Shown: in pieces, positions 47,917 to 58,932 of the stretch
How positions within the stretch are numbered: position 1 is the stretch's first letter
Layout of the letters: the number at the start of each line of letters is the position of its first letter
Assembly: GCA_902826815.1 (NCBI GenBank)
Contig: CADEGF010000007.1
Coordinates: forward strand, 1 to 64,000
From: an uncultured Mycobacteriaceae bacterium
GTDB lineage: Bacteria > Actinomycetota > Actinomycetes > Mycobacteriales > Mycobacteriaceae
Direction of reading: 5' to 3'
DNA: 64,000 nucleotides
Made by a program: the position numbers and the translations under genes
Notes under the pieces: model-generated
What the model was told of the DNA's origin: nothing
Databases searched by the model: none
Seen by the model: the letters and a program-made list of their open reading frames with translations, nothing else

Positions 47917-49026
47917 ATGCCTTCGTTCCGGGGCGCTCTGCCTCCCTCCCTCCGGCCGGCTCGCACCAAGCACAGCCACGACCGCTCCGACGCCAAGTCC
48001 ATCCACGTGCCCGTCGCGCGAGCGATGGTCGACTGCGGCATCTACGTCGACGGTAAGCGGCTGCCGGGCAAGTACACCCACGCCGCGGCGCTGAACAAGG
48101 TGCACGAGCTCGAAGCCGAGGGTAAGGACGCCTTCGTGTGGATCGGCCTGCACGAACCCGACGAGCACCAGATGATGGCGGTTGCCGACGTATTCGGGCT
48201 GCACGAACTGGCCGTCGAAGACGCCGTACACGCCCACCAGCGACCGAAACTGGAGCGCTACGACAAGACCTTGTTCATGGTCCTCAAGACGGTGAACTAC
48301 ATCGAGCACCTGTCCGTCGCTCTGGCTCGCGAAATCGTCGAGACCGGCGAGATCATGATCTTCGTCGGCGCCGACTTCGTCGTGACGGTCCGGCACGGCG
48401 AGCACGGTGAGCTGGCCGGGGTGCGCAGGCGGCTCGAAGCCTCCCCCGCCCTGCTCAAGTTGGGCCCCTACGCGATCATGCACGCGATCGCCGACCACGT
48501 CGTCGACGACTATCTCGACGTCACCGATCTCATCGAGGTCGACATCGACGCGATGGAGGAGGACATCTTCTCGCCGTTGAAGCAGACCAATATCGAATGC
48601 ATCTACCTGCTCAAGCGGGAAGTCGTCGAGCTGCGAAGGGCCGTGAACCCTTTCACGCTTGCACTGCAGCGGCTGCACACCGACCACAACGACCTCATCT
48701 CCGTCGAGGTCCGCCGTTATATGCGCGACGTGCTCGACCACAACATCCAGGCCTCCGACCGAATCACCAGCTACGATGAAATGCTCAGCTCGCTGGTGCA
48801 GGCCGCGCTTGGCAAGGTGGCGATGCAGCAGAACGTCGATATGCGCAAGATCTCGGCGTGGGTGGCGATCGCCGCTGTGCCGACAGCGCTTGCAGGCATC
48901 TACGGGATGAACTTCGAGCACATGCCCGAGCTGCAGTGGACGTGGGGTTATCCGGCCGTGCTGATGGTGATGTTCTGCGTCTGCTTCCTTCTCTACCGGA
49001 CGTTCCGCCGCAACCACTGGCTGTGA
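47917..49026 (+). CDS. corA: magnesium/cobalt transport protein CorA
   Basis: The 369-residue product has a large cytosolic domain and two C-terminal membrane helices, with the family signature YGMNF at the end of TM1 (ISAWVAIAAVPTALAGIYGMNF) followed by an acidic loop (EHMPELQWTWGYP) and TM2. CorA pentamers carry Mg2+ into the cell. A strong ribosome-binding site (AGGAGG) precedes ATG 47917. No Mg-sensing riboswitch is recognisable in the 154-bp gap to mdh. The palindromic element at 49047 follows its stop after 20 bp. It matches Rv1239c. Confidence 0.93.
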   Translation: MPSFRGALPPSLRPARTKHSHDRSDAKSIHVPVARAMVDCGIYVDGKRLPGKYTHAAALNKVHELEAEGKDAFVWIGLHEPDEHQMMAVADVFGLHELAVEDAVHAHQRPKLERYDKTLFMVLKTVNYIEHLSVALAREIVETGEIMIFVGADFVVTVRHGEHGELAGVRRRLEASPALLKLGPYAIMHAIADHVVDDYLDVTDLIEVDIDAMEEDIFSPLKQTNIECIYLLKREVVELRRAVNPFTLALQRLHTDHNDLISVEVRRYMRDVLDHNIQASDRITSYDEMLSSLVQAALGKVAMQQNVDMRKISAWVAIAAVPTALAGIYGMNFEHMPELQWTWGYPAVLMVMFCVCFLLYRTFRRNHWL

Positions 49027-49046
49027 GCTCCCGCGAAGCCCGCCCG

Positions 49047-49107
49047 CGCGAAATTGCATTCCGGCAGGCCGTCTCTCGCGATTTCCCTGCCGGAATGCAA
49101 TTTCGCG
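49047..49107. repeat. 61-bp palindromic element, copy 2 (perfect)
   Basis: The 22-nt arms (49047-49068 and 49086-49107) are perfect inverted copies of one another, starting CGCGAAATTGCATTCC, around a 17-nt spacer. The element lies between the convergent corA and SUFU-domain genes, ending 6 bp before the end of the latter. It could act as a terminator on either side, though no U-run follows. See copies at 24202 and 61560. Confidence 0.9.
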
Positions 49108-49113
49108 GAGGGT

Positions 49114-49698
49114 CTAGCTGGGTGCTGAGGCTTTCCGGTGCGGGTCGAGCACGTCAACGCCGTCGCTCTGCCACGCCTCCCGCAGTGCGGGCGCCCCCTT
49201 GAGCCGCACCCACGCCGCCTCCGTCGGTGTGATCGGAATGGCCGAAAGCACTGCGACCGGGTCGCGGGGCGCGGGCAGTTCGACGTCGCTGATCTCGCTG
49301 CGGCCCAACAGGAATGCCGTGAACGCGGCGCCACTCCACAGCGGACTACCGAGGTCGACGAGCGCGTCGGGAGCCAGCACCAATCCCTCCACGGCGGGTG
49401 CGGCGGCCAGCACCGCGACGCTGCGAGCCAGGCCTGTCGGTGTGGTCCCGCGCAACGCGACCGCCACCTCAGCACGGGGTCCGCGTACGGCACTTCTTTC
49501 GGCGGCGGCGAACTCGGCGGGATCGGTCATCGGCTCGCGTGAACACCCTAGCGACACATAGTGAATAACGCCGTCGTCGGATCCAAACCGCAGCACATCG
49601 AAGGACCGCGTGCCCAGAAACGTCACGCTCGCGGCGTCGGGTTCCCTGGCGAAGTGCGCGCACAGGTGGGCACGAACGTCGGCCAGGACGTCCGTCAC
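49114..49698 (-). CDS. suppressor-of-fused (SUFU) domain protein
   Basis: The 194-residue product is a SUFU-domain protein: an N-terminal half with VTFLGTRSFDVLRFGSDDGVIHYVSLGCS, a middle with AVALRGTTPTGLARSVAVLA, and PITPTEAAWVRLKGAPALREA near the end. Bacterial SUFU proteins are mostly uncharacterised; many occur as immunity proteins for polymorphic toxins, but no toxin is near. Its GTG start overlaps the sugC stop (GTGA), so it is translationally coupled to the trehalose importer operon, where I recall no such gene in H37Rv. The role in sugar uptake, if any, is unknown. Confidence 0.78.
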   Translation of the reverse strand: MTDVLADVRAHLCAHFAREPDAASVTFLGTRSFDVLRFGSDDGVIHYVSLGCSREPMTDPAEFAAAERSAVRGPRAEVAVALRGTTPTGLARSVAVLAAAPAVEGLVLAPDALVDLGSPLWSGAAFTAFLLGRSEISDVELPAPRDPVAVLSAIPITPTEAAWVRLKGAPALREAWQSDGVDVLDPHRKASAPS

Positions 49699-50939
49699 TC
49701 CGCAGGCGACGAGGTCTGCTCGTCCTGCTGCACCGGTGGCGGCGGCGGCGGTGGCGACTCTTCCTCCCGAGCGCCCGGCGGAATGCTCAGGTTGGCACCG
49801 GTGTCGGCGTCGAAGATGACCAGCTTCGTCGTGTCGAAGGCAAGCTCAACCGTCTGCCCCGGCGCCACCTTCGACTCGGTGGAAACCCTTGCCACGAACT
49901 CGTTCTCGCCGACGCCCGACTCGGCCGCGAGCTCTTCCAGCTGCGCGGCCCGCGCACCCGCGCCCTCGGACTTGAAGTGCGCGTACTTGTCGGCACCGAG
50001 CGATTCGACGAAATCGACCGTCACCTCCGACGTCAGCGCCCGAATCCTGGCGTAGGTGTCGATCAGCGAGGCGTCCTCGATGTGTTCGGGGCGGATGCCG
50101 ACGATCACGTTGTTCGGTCTGTTGTGTTGGGCCAGCACGTCATGCACCTCTTGGGTGAGCGTGACCTCGCCGAACGGCAGCTTCACCCCGACATCGGTGA
50201 AGGTCGCCGGGAAGAAGTTCATCGCGGGCGATCCGATGAACCCGGCGACGAAGAGGTTGGCCGGTTTGGAGTACAGATCCTCCGGCGTGCCGATCTGCTG
50301 TGCGATCCCGGCCCGCATTACGACGACGCGATCGCCCAGCGTCATCGCCTCGGTCTGGTCGTGCGTCACGTAGACCGTGGTGGTGCCCAACCGGTTCTGC
50401 AGGCGCGCGATCTCCGCACGCATCTGCACGCGCAGCTTGGCGTCCAGGTTCGACAGCGGCTCGTCCATCAAGAACGCCTTGGGGTTACGCACGATCGCGC
50501 GTCCCATCGCCACCCGCTGCCGCTGACCGCCCGACAGCTGTGCCGGCCTGCGATCCAGAAGTGCAGTCAGATCAAGGATTTTCGCGGTCTCCTCGACCTT
50601 GGTGGCGACATCTGCCTTCTTCAGCTTCGCCAACGTCAGGGGGAACGCGATGTTCTGGCGGACGGTCATGTGCGGGTAGAGCGCATAGGACTGGAACACC
50701 ATCGCGATATCGCGGTCCTTCGGCGCCTTCTCGTTCACCCGCTCGCCTGCGATGCGCATCTCGCCTGAGGAGATCTCCTCCAGCCCGGCAATCATGTTCA
50801 GCGTGGTGGACTTCCCGCAGCCGGACGGGCCGACAAGGATGATGAACTCACCGTCGGCGATCGTGATCGAGAGATCCTTCACGGCCGTGGCGCCGTCTGG
50901 GTAACTCTTGGTCACCCGGTCCAACACAATCTCGGCCAT
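49695..50939 (-). CDS. sugC: trehalose ABC transporter ATPase SugC
   Basis: The 414-residue product is a MalK-type ATPase with Walker A GPSGCGKST, signature LSGGQRQRVAMGRAI, Walker B AFLMDEPLSNLD and a C-terminal TOBE regulatory domain. It drives the LpqY-SugABC importer, which in mycobacteria recycles trehalose released during mycolate transfer to the cell wall. The C terminus ends in a Pro/Glu run (EEESPPPPPPP), longer than in H37Rv SugC (about 393 residues as recalled). It lies 4 bp after sugB. Confidence 0.95.
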   Translation of the reverse strand: MAEIVLDRVTKSYPDGATAVKDLSITIADGEFIILVGPSGCGKSTTLNMIAGLEEISSGEMRIAGERVNEKAPKDRDIAMVFQSYALYPHMTVRQNIAFPLTLAKLKKADVATKVEETAKILDLTALLDRRPAQLSGGQRQRVAMGRAIVRNPKAFLMDEPLSNLDAKLRVQMRAEIARLQNRLGTTTVYVTHDQTEAMTLGDRVVVMRAGIAQQIGTPEDLYSKPANLFVAGFIGSPAMNFFPATFTDVGVKLPFGEVTLTQEVHDVLAQHNRPNNVIVGIRPEHIEDASLIDTYARIRALTSEVTVDFVESLGADKYAHFKSEGAGARAAQLEELAAESGVGENEFVARVSTESKVAPGQTVELAFDTTKLVIFDADTGANLSIPPGAREEESPPPPPPPVQQDEQTSSPAE

Positions 50940-50943
50940 CGAA

Positions 50944-51779
50944 CTACCCCTTCACCGCACCAGACGTCAATCCAGCGACGATCCGTCGTTGGAAGATTAG
51001 AACAAAGATGATGATCGGAACCGTGATCACCATTGCGCCCGCCGCAATGGATCCGGTCGGCTCCTCGAATTGCGAACTGCCGGTGAAGTTCGCGATCGCC
51101 ACCGGCGCGGTGATCGCGCGTTCGGTGGCGGTCAGCGACAGCGCCAGCAGCAGGTCGTTCCACGCGAAGATGAAAACCAGGATTGCCGCGGTGACGATAC
51201 CGGGTGCCGCCAGCGGCGCAATCACCTTGCGGAACGCCTGCGCCGGTGTGGCGCCGTCCATCTTGGCCGCCTTCTCCAGATCCCATGGGATCTCCCGGAA
51301 GAATGCCGACAGTGTGTAGATCGCCAGCGGCAGCGCGAACGTGATGTACGGGATGATCAGACCCGGCCACGTGTTGAACAGCCCGATGCTGCGCCACATG
51401 TTGAAAATCGGTGTCACAAGCGAGATCTGCGGGAACATGGCGATCAGCAACGCGACGCCGACGAGCAGTTTCTTACCGGGGAAGTCCAACCGTGCCACCG
51501 CGTAGGCCGCCATGCCTCCGACGACGACGGCGATCACCGTGGTGATGAGGCCGATGCCGATCGAGTTGATCAGCGCCGAGCTGAACGCACTGCCGGAGAA
51601 GATGCCCTTGTAGTTCTCGAAGGTGATCTCACTCGGAATCAGCTTGCCGTCCTTGACCGTTGAGGTCGGCTTCAGCGACAGCGACAGGATCCACAGGACG
51701 GGGAACAGGGCGTAGATCACCACGATGATGTTGACGACGGTCCACCCCGTCGCCTTCCCCGCGCCGACCCGCTCGGCCA

Positions 51780-51780
<1 letters not shown>
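50944..51780 (-). CDS. sugB: trehalose ABC transporter permease SugB
   Basis: The 278-residue product has six membrane helices and the MalG-type cytoplasmic EAA loop [20 protein letters not shown], which contacts SugC. It forms the channel with SugA. Its start shares one base with the stop of sugA (51780), which shows tight coupling. It is followed by sugC after 4 bp. Confidence 0.95.
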
Positions 51781-54250
<2,470 letters not shown>

Positions 54251-54257
54251 CTACGCG

Positions 54258-54785
54258 CTAAATGGCCAAGCGCGCCAGCAGTTCCCGGCCCTTCTCGGCG
54301 CTCTGCGGGTCACACAGCACGTCATAGCGGCCTGCGACCAACTGCATCGTCGAACTGAAATCTCTTGTGCCACGAGCCATCGCGTACGGGATCGCCGAGG
54401 TGATCAGGCCGAAGAAGACACCCGCGACCAGGCCTGTGATCAGCGACGCCCACGGGTTCTCGCTGAAGAACCCGAGGATCAGGCCGATGAAAAGGCCGAG
54501 CCATGCGCCGGTGATCACACCACCGCCGAGCACCTTGGGCCAGGTCAGGCGGCCGGTCACCCGCTCGACCTGCATGAGGTCGACGCCGACGATCGTCACC
54601 TGCTGGACCGGGAACTCCTGATCGGACAGATGGTCAACGGCACGCTGCGCCTCTGCGTAGGTCGGATACGAGCCGATCGGCCAGCCCTTCGGCGGCGTCG
54701 GCAAGGCGGCGGGCCCACGGGCCGGGGTTGTCGGCGCGCCCGGCGTCGCGCCGGGGGTTTGTCCGGGCTGGAAGGGGCTGGTCAT
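54258..54785 (-). CDS. membrane protein with general-stress-protein-17M-like domain (Rv1234-like)
   Basis: The 175-residue product has a Pro-rich head (1-30) and an N-terminal module GWPIGSYPTYAEAQRAVDHL, typical of the general stress protein 17M domain. A membrane hairpin follows (about 88-137, GGGVITGAWLGLFIGLILGF and ITGLVAGVFFGLITSAIPYA), then a C-terminal segment ending in GRELLARLAI. It corresponds to Rv1234. Function is unknown; the name implies only a domain relation to a Bacillus stress protein. It is divergent from the DUF4190 gene at 54914. Confidence 0.8.
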   Translation of the reverse strand: MTSPFQPGQTPGATPGAPTTPARGPAALPTPPKGWPIGSYPTYAEAQRAVDHLSDQEFPVQQVTIVGVDLMQVERVTGRLTWPKVLGGGVITGAWLGLFIGLILGFFSENPWASLITGLVAGVFFGLITSAIPYAMARGTRDFSSTMQLVAGRYDVLCDPQSAEKGRELLARLAI

Positions 54786-54913
54786 GGATCCTCATTCTCC
54801 TCTATCCACGGCGCGAATTCTCATCGCCACACCTGCTCAACGATCCGGCGCGAACGTTGGTGCCCAACGGGCACGCCGACCACGAGTACCAGCGCATACG
54901 CTAGGTTGACAGC

Positions 54914-55636
54914 ATGACAAATCCGGGCGGGGACTCCTCCGAAACGCCAGCATCCGACTCCGGCTCGAGCTCGTCGGAGCCAGCGTCGGGGGGGTACGAG
55001 GCGCCGTCGATCGAGGAGTCGCCGCAGCAGGACGATCGGCCCTCTCCGCCGCCCGCCGCCGAGCAGTTCACTCCGCCGGACTACGCCCCGCCGCCGTCGG
55101 CATTCGACACTCCACCGACCGGTTTTCAACCGCCCACCGACTTCCAGCAAGGCGGTTACCCGCCGGCCGGCTACCCGCCTACGCCTGGTTACCCGCCGCC
55201 CCCGCCCGGATACCCGTCGGCGGGTGCGCAACAGCACGGCTATCCACCGCCCTTCCCCGACCCTTCGGGATTCGGTGGGCCGACGGGATACGGCGCCCAG
55301 CCCTATCCCCCGCCGCCGTACGGCGCCGCACCGACGGGCTACCCGCCGCCACCGTCGTCGTATCCAGGGCAGGGGTACCCCGGGGGGTACGGCGGCGACT
55401 ACGGCCAACCGCAGCCAGAAACCAACCAGATGGCGATCTGGTCGCTGGTCGCCTCGCTGATCGGAATCCTGTGCACCCTTGGATCACTCGTCGGGATCGG
55501 GCTCGGGATCGTCGCGCTCAACCAGATCAAGGAGAGGCGTCAGGGCGGTCACGGACTGGCCATCGCGGGCATCGCGGTCGGCGTCGCCACGTTGATCATC
55601 AGCATCATCTGGACCGTGTTCGCACTCAGCGCTTGA
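54914..55636 (+). CDS. proline-rich DUF4190 membrane protein (Rv1233c-like)
   Basis: The 240-residue product has an acidic, Ser-rich head and a long Pro/Tyr/Gly-rich region (about 45-170, repeats such as GYPPTPGYPPPPPGYPS). A C-terminal DUF4190 domain follows, with two membrane helices (about 176-200 and 214-238) around a loop LNQIKERRQGGHGLAIAGI. Such proteins are common near actinobacterial cell-division and envelope genes, but no activity is known. The next gene, a shorter DUF4190 protein, starts one base after its stop. Confidence 0.82.
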   Translation: MTNPGGDSSETPASDSGSSSSEPASGGYEAPSIEESPQQDDRPSPPPAAEQFTPPDYAPPPSAFDTPPTGFQPPTDFQQGGYPPAGYPPTPGYPPPPPGYPSAGAQQHGYPPPFPDPSGFGGPTGYGAQPYPPPPYGAAPTGYPPPPSSYPGQGYPGGYGGDYGQPQPETNQMAIWSLVASLIGILCTLGSLVGIGLGIVALNQIKERRQGGHGLAIAGIAVGVATLIISIIWTVFALSA

Positions 55637-55637
55637 C

Positions 55638-56048
55638 ATGAGCAACCCGCACGAGCCGCCGGATCCCTATGCGCCGGTCGACTATCCGGCGGATTATCCG
55701 CAGCTGCCGCCGCCCGTCTACCCGCAGGGCGGGGGGTATCCACCGCCGTATCCGGCCTACCCGCCGCCGTACGACCCGTATCGGCCGGGTAAGCCGCTCG
55801 GCACCAACGGCAAGGCGATCGCGTCGTTGGTCACCGCGCTCGGCGGCCTGGTGTTCTGCGGTCTGCCGTCGATCGCGGGGTTCATCCTCGGCATCATCGC
55901 CATGCGTGAATGCAAGCGCACCGGCCAGGACGGCTACGGTCTCGCGCTGGCGGGGACCATCGTCGGCGGACTGGTCAGCGCACTGGTCCTGCTCTACTTC
56001 ATTTTCGTCGTCGGCATCTACGCCACCGGATGGCAGTGGGCGCCATAG
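55638..56048 (+). CDS. short DUF4190 membrane protein, tandem paralogue
   Basis: The 136-residue product repeats the plan of the preceding gene: a Pro/Tyr-rich head (PPDPYAPVDYPADYPQLPPP), then two membrane helices (about 60-85 and 100-127) around MRECKRTGQDGYGLALAG, the counterpart of the DUF4190 loop. The close spacing (one base) and shared architecture suggest tandem duplication with shortening of the head. Function is unknown. Confidence 0.8.
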   Translation: MSNPHEPPDPYAPVDYPADYPQLPPPVYPQGGGYPPPYPAYPPPYDPYRPGKPLGTNGKAIASLVTALGGLVFCGLPSIAGFILGIIAMRECKRTGQDGYGLALAGTIVGGLVSALVLLYFIFVVGIYATGWQWAP

Positions 56049-56058
56049 GGATTCGCGG

Positions 56059-57042
56059 CTAGCTCGTCGGCTGGAAGGACTCGGCCTTGCGCGTCATACC
56101 TGCCGCACGGCCTTTACCGGCGATCACCAACGCCATCTTGCGGCTGGCTTCGTCGATCATCTCGTCGCCGAGCATCACCGCGCCGCGCGCTCCCCCCGCG
56201 CGTGAGGTGTGCCATTCGTAGGCCTCGAGGATCAACTCGGCGTGGTCGTAGTCGGCCTGGCGGGGGCTGAAAAGCTCATTGCCCGCGGCGATCTGGTCGG
56301 GATGCAACACCCACTTGCCGTCGTAACCGAGCGCCGCCGACCGGCCTGCCACCCGGCGGAACGCGTCGACGTCACGCACCTTCAGATACGGGCCGTCGAT
56401 CGCGAGCACTCCGTGGGTGCGGGCGGCGATCAGGATCCGCATCAGCACATGGTGATGAGCGTCGCCGACGTCGTACCCCTCGGGCTGCTCGCCCACCTCG
56501 AGCGTGCGCATGTTCAGGCTGGCCGCCATATCCGCCGGGCCGAGCACAAGGGCCTGCACGCGCGGGGCCGCCGCGATCGCGTCGATATTGGTCAGCCCCT
56601 GCGCATTCTCGATCTGCGCCTCGATGCCGATCCGGCCCACCGGAAGGCCGTGGGTGGTCTCCAACTGGCTCAGCAGCAGATCGAGGGCGCTGATGTGGGA
56701 CGCATCGGTGACCTTCGGCAGCACGATGATGTCCAGCGACGCGCCCGCGGTGGAGACCACCTCGATGGTGTCGGCGTAGGTCCACGGCGTGGTCCAGTCG
56801 TTGACCCTGACGCCGCGCAGTTGACCCGCCCAGCCCGAGTCGGCAAGCGCCGTCGCGACCTGCGTGCGGGCCTCGGTCTTGGCCTCCGGTGCGACGGCGT
56901 CCTCCAGATCGAGGAACACCTCGTCTGCGGGCAGAGCCTTGGCTTTCTCGATCATCTTGGCGCTGCTGCCCGGAACGGAAAGGATCGTTCGGCGGGGTCG
57001 ATACCGGTTTTCCACAACCACACTCTCTACCCTTTGAGTCAT
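56059..57042 (-). CDS. HpcH/HpaI-type CoA-ester lyase (CitE-like)
   Basis: The 327-residue product is a CitE-like TIM-barrel lyase: RRTILSVPGSSAKMIEKA (CoA-binding Arg), DEVFLDLEDAVAPEAK (metal-binding Glu/Asp), GIEAQIENAQGLTN and GPADMAASL. Such enzymes split malyl-, citramalyl- or beta-hydroxyacyl-CoA. The substrate is unknown; stand-alone forms in mycobacteria act on citramalyl-CoA or hydroxymethylglutaryl-CoA types. Its ATG at 57042 overlaps the ATG of the divergent gene at 57041, so GTG 57021 or 57015 is a likely alternative start. I recall no such gene at this place in H37Rv. Confidence 0.85.
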   Translation of the reverse strand: MTQRVESVVVENRYRPRRTILSVPGSSAKMIEKAKALPADEVFLDLEDAVAPEAKTEARTQVATALADSGWAGQLRGVRVNDWTTPWTYADTIEVVSTAGASLDIIVLPKVTDASHISALDLLLSQLETTHGLPVGRIGIEAQIENAQGLTNIDAIAAAPRVQALVLGPADMAASLNMRTLEVGEQPEGYDVGDAHHHVLMRILIAARTHGVLAIDGPYLKVRDVDAFRRVAGRSAALGYDGKWVLHPDQIAAGNELFSPRQADYDHAELILEAYEWHTSRAGGARGAVMLGDEMIDEASRKMALVIAGKGRAAGMTRKAESFQPTS

Positions 57043-58336
57043 GGCGGCGGTGAACAGGGTCTACGCGGCCCGGCTTGCGGGAATGGTGGTGTTGGGCCCC
57101 GACGGTGAGTCCATCGGCCGTGTCCGCGACGTGGTGATCAGCATCAGCGTCGTCCGGCACCAACCCCGGGTACTCGGCCTCGTCGTCGAACTGCTCACCC
57201 GCCGTCGCATTTTCGTACCGATCGGCCGGGTCACCGCGATCGATCCCAGCGCCGTCACGCTCATCACCGCCAACGTCTCCCTGCGCAAGTTCTCGCAGCG
57301 GCCCGGCGAGGTGCTGGTGCTCGGCCAGGTGATCGAGACCCGCGTTCGCGTCGACGATCCCGACCTGCCCGAGCTCGCCGGGCTGGACGTCGTCGTCATC
57401 GATCTCGGGATCGAGCAGTCACGGACCCGCGACTGGCTGGTCACCAAGGTCGCCGTGCGAGCGCTTGGGCGCAGGCTCGGCCGTCGCAAGAACATCGACA
57501 CCGTCGACTGGCAGCAGGTGCAGGGCTTGACGCCGTCGGGGTTGGCAATGCCCGGTCAAGGTGTCGCCCAGCTGCTCGAACAGTTCCAGGGCCAGCGCCC
57601 GATCGAGGTGGCAGAGGCGATCCGCGAGCTGCCGCAGAAGCGCCGGTTCGAGGTCGTGAGGGCCCTCGACGACGAGCGGCTCGCCGACGTGCTGCAGGAG
57701 CTGCCGGAAGAGGAGCAGGTCAACATGCTGCGGCAGCTGGAGCCTGAACGCGCGGCCGACGTGCTCGAGGCAATGGATCCCGACGATGCCGCCGACCTGT
57801 TGGGCACAATGACCCCCGCCGACGCCGAGCTGTTCCTGCGTCGGATGGATCCAGAGGATTCCGAGGACGTGCGTCGCCTGCTGGCCCACTCACCCGACAC
57901 CGCGGGCGGCCTGATGACCTCCGAACCGGTGGCGATCGCGCCCGACACCACCGTGGCCGAGGCGCTGGCCCGCGTCCGCGACCCCGACCTGACCCCGGCG
58001 TTGGCCTCGCTGGTCATCGTGGTGCGGCCACCCACGTCGACTCCGACCGGCCGCTATCTGGGCTGTGTGCACCTGCAGCGCCTGTTGCGCGAGCCGCCCG
58101 CCGCGCTGGTCGGCGGCATGCTCGACACCGACCTGCCCTACCTGGACCCCGAGGACCCGCTGACGGCCGTCACCCGCTACTTCGCTGCCTACAATCTGGT
58201 CTGCGGCCCGGTGGTCGACGACGACCACCACCTGTTGGGCGCGGTTTCCGTCGACGACGTACTCGACCATCTGCTGCCCGACGACTGGCGCGAACGCGAG
58301 GAACCCGAACTGCCGAGCGCTGAAGGGGTGAGATGA
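57041..58336 (+). CDS. PRC-barrel / MgtE-N / CBS domain protein (Rv1232c-like)
   Basis: The 431-residue product has no membrane helix. Residues about 1-160 form PRC-barrel-like repeats (VVLGPDGESIGRVRDVVIS), about 190-290 the MgtE N domain with its acidic helical repeats (LADVLQELPEEEQVNMLRQL, DAADLLGTM, DPEDSEDVRRLL) and about 295-415 a CBS pair (TAGGLMTSEPVAIAP, DDHHLLGAVSVDDVLDHLL). In MgtE these domains sense Mg2+ and gate the pore, but the pore is absent here. The next gene, a DUF1003 membrane protein, overlaps by 4 bp and may supply a membrane partner. It matches Rv1232c. Confidence 0.87.
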   Translation: MAAVNRVYAARLAGMVVLGPDGESIGRVRDVVISISVVRHQPRVLGLVVELLTRRRIFVPIGRVTAIDPSAVTLITANVSLRKFSQRPGEVLVLGQVIETRVRVDDPDLPELAGLDVVVIDLGIEQSRTRDWLVTKVAVRALGRRLGRRKNIDTVDWQQVQGLTPSGLAMPGQGVAQLLEQFQGQRPIEVAEAIRELPQKRRFEVVRALDDERLADVLQELPEEEQVNMLRQLEPERAADVLEAMDPDDAADLLGTMTPADAELFLRRMDPEDSEDVRRLLAHSPDTAGGLMTSEPVAIAPDTTVAEALARVRDPDLTPALASLVIVVRPPTSTPTGRYLGCVHLQRLLREPPAALVGGMLDTDLPYLDPEDPLTAVTRYFAAYNLVCGPVVDDDHHLLGAVSVDDVLDHLLPDDWREREEPELPSAEGVR

Positions 58337-58887
58337 GTGACCTGACTGCGCGCCAGCGCCTCGACACCCCGCGTTCGTCACGGCGCCGATTGGCCTTCAA
58401 CGTCGACGCCGAGACCGTCGGCCAGTTCAGTGAATCCATCGCCCGGTTCCTCGGCACCGGGCGCTTCCTGCTGTGGCAGACGATCCTCGTCGCCGTTTGG
58501 ATCGTGCTGAATCTCTTCGCGGTCAAACTGCGCTGGGATCCTTACCCGTTCATCCTGCTCAACCTGGCCTTTTCCACGCAGGCCGCCTACGCGGCGCCGC
58601 TGATCCTGCTGGCCCAGAATCGGCAGGAGAACCGGGACCGCGTCTCGCTCGAAGAGGACCGCCGCCGAGCCGAGCAGACCAAGGCCGACACCGAATATCT
58701 GGCCCGCGAGCTGGCCGCGTTGCGGCTGGCCGTCGGCGAGGTCGCCACCCGCGACTACCTCCGTCGCGAACTCGACGAGCTGCGCGACCTGCTGAACCAA
58801 ATGCGGCCGACGGAACCCGCCGACGACGGCAAGGACGGCGCCGGTAGGTCCCACTCCGGCGAGCGTCGAACCAAAAAGCCCAGTTAA
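58333..58887 (+). CDS. DUF1003 membrane protein (Rv1231c-like)
   Basis: The 184-residue product has a charged head, two membrane helices (about 50-65 and 77-96; LLWQTILVAVWIVLNLFAV and FILLNLAFSTQAAYAAPLIL) and the DUF1003 loop RWDPYPFILLN, followed by AQNRQENRDR and a long charged coiled-coil tail (about 100-165). It is translationally coupled (ATGA) to the MgtE-N/CBS protein upstream. A joint role in divalent-cation handling is inferred from that pairing only. Confidence 0.85.
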   Translation: MSDLTARQRLDTPRSSRRRLAFNVDAETVGQFSESIARFLGTGRFLLWQTILVAVWIVLNLFAVKLRWDPYPFILLNLAFSTQAAYAAPLILLAQNRQENRDRVSLEEDRRRAEQTKADTEYLARELAALRLAVGEVATRDYLRRELDELRDLLNQMRPTEPADDGKDGAGRSHSGERRTKKPS

Positions 58888-58932
58888 CCCAGGTCAGGCA
58901 TTGTTGTAACGCGCTGCGTGCCGACTAGGTAT

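Noticed and set aside
49114-49698. SUFU gene as an immunity gene of a polymorphic toxin
   Set aside because: No toxin, secretion-marker or repeat-containing gene is near, and the gene is coupled to sugC instead. It remains a possibility for the family but not supported by context.
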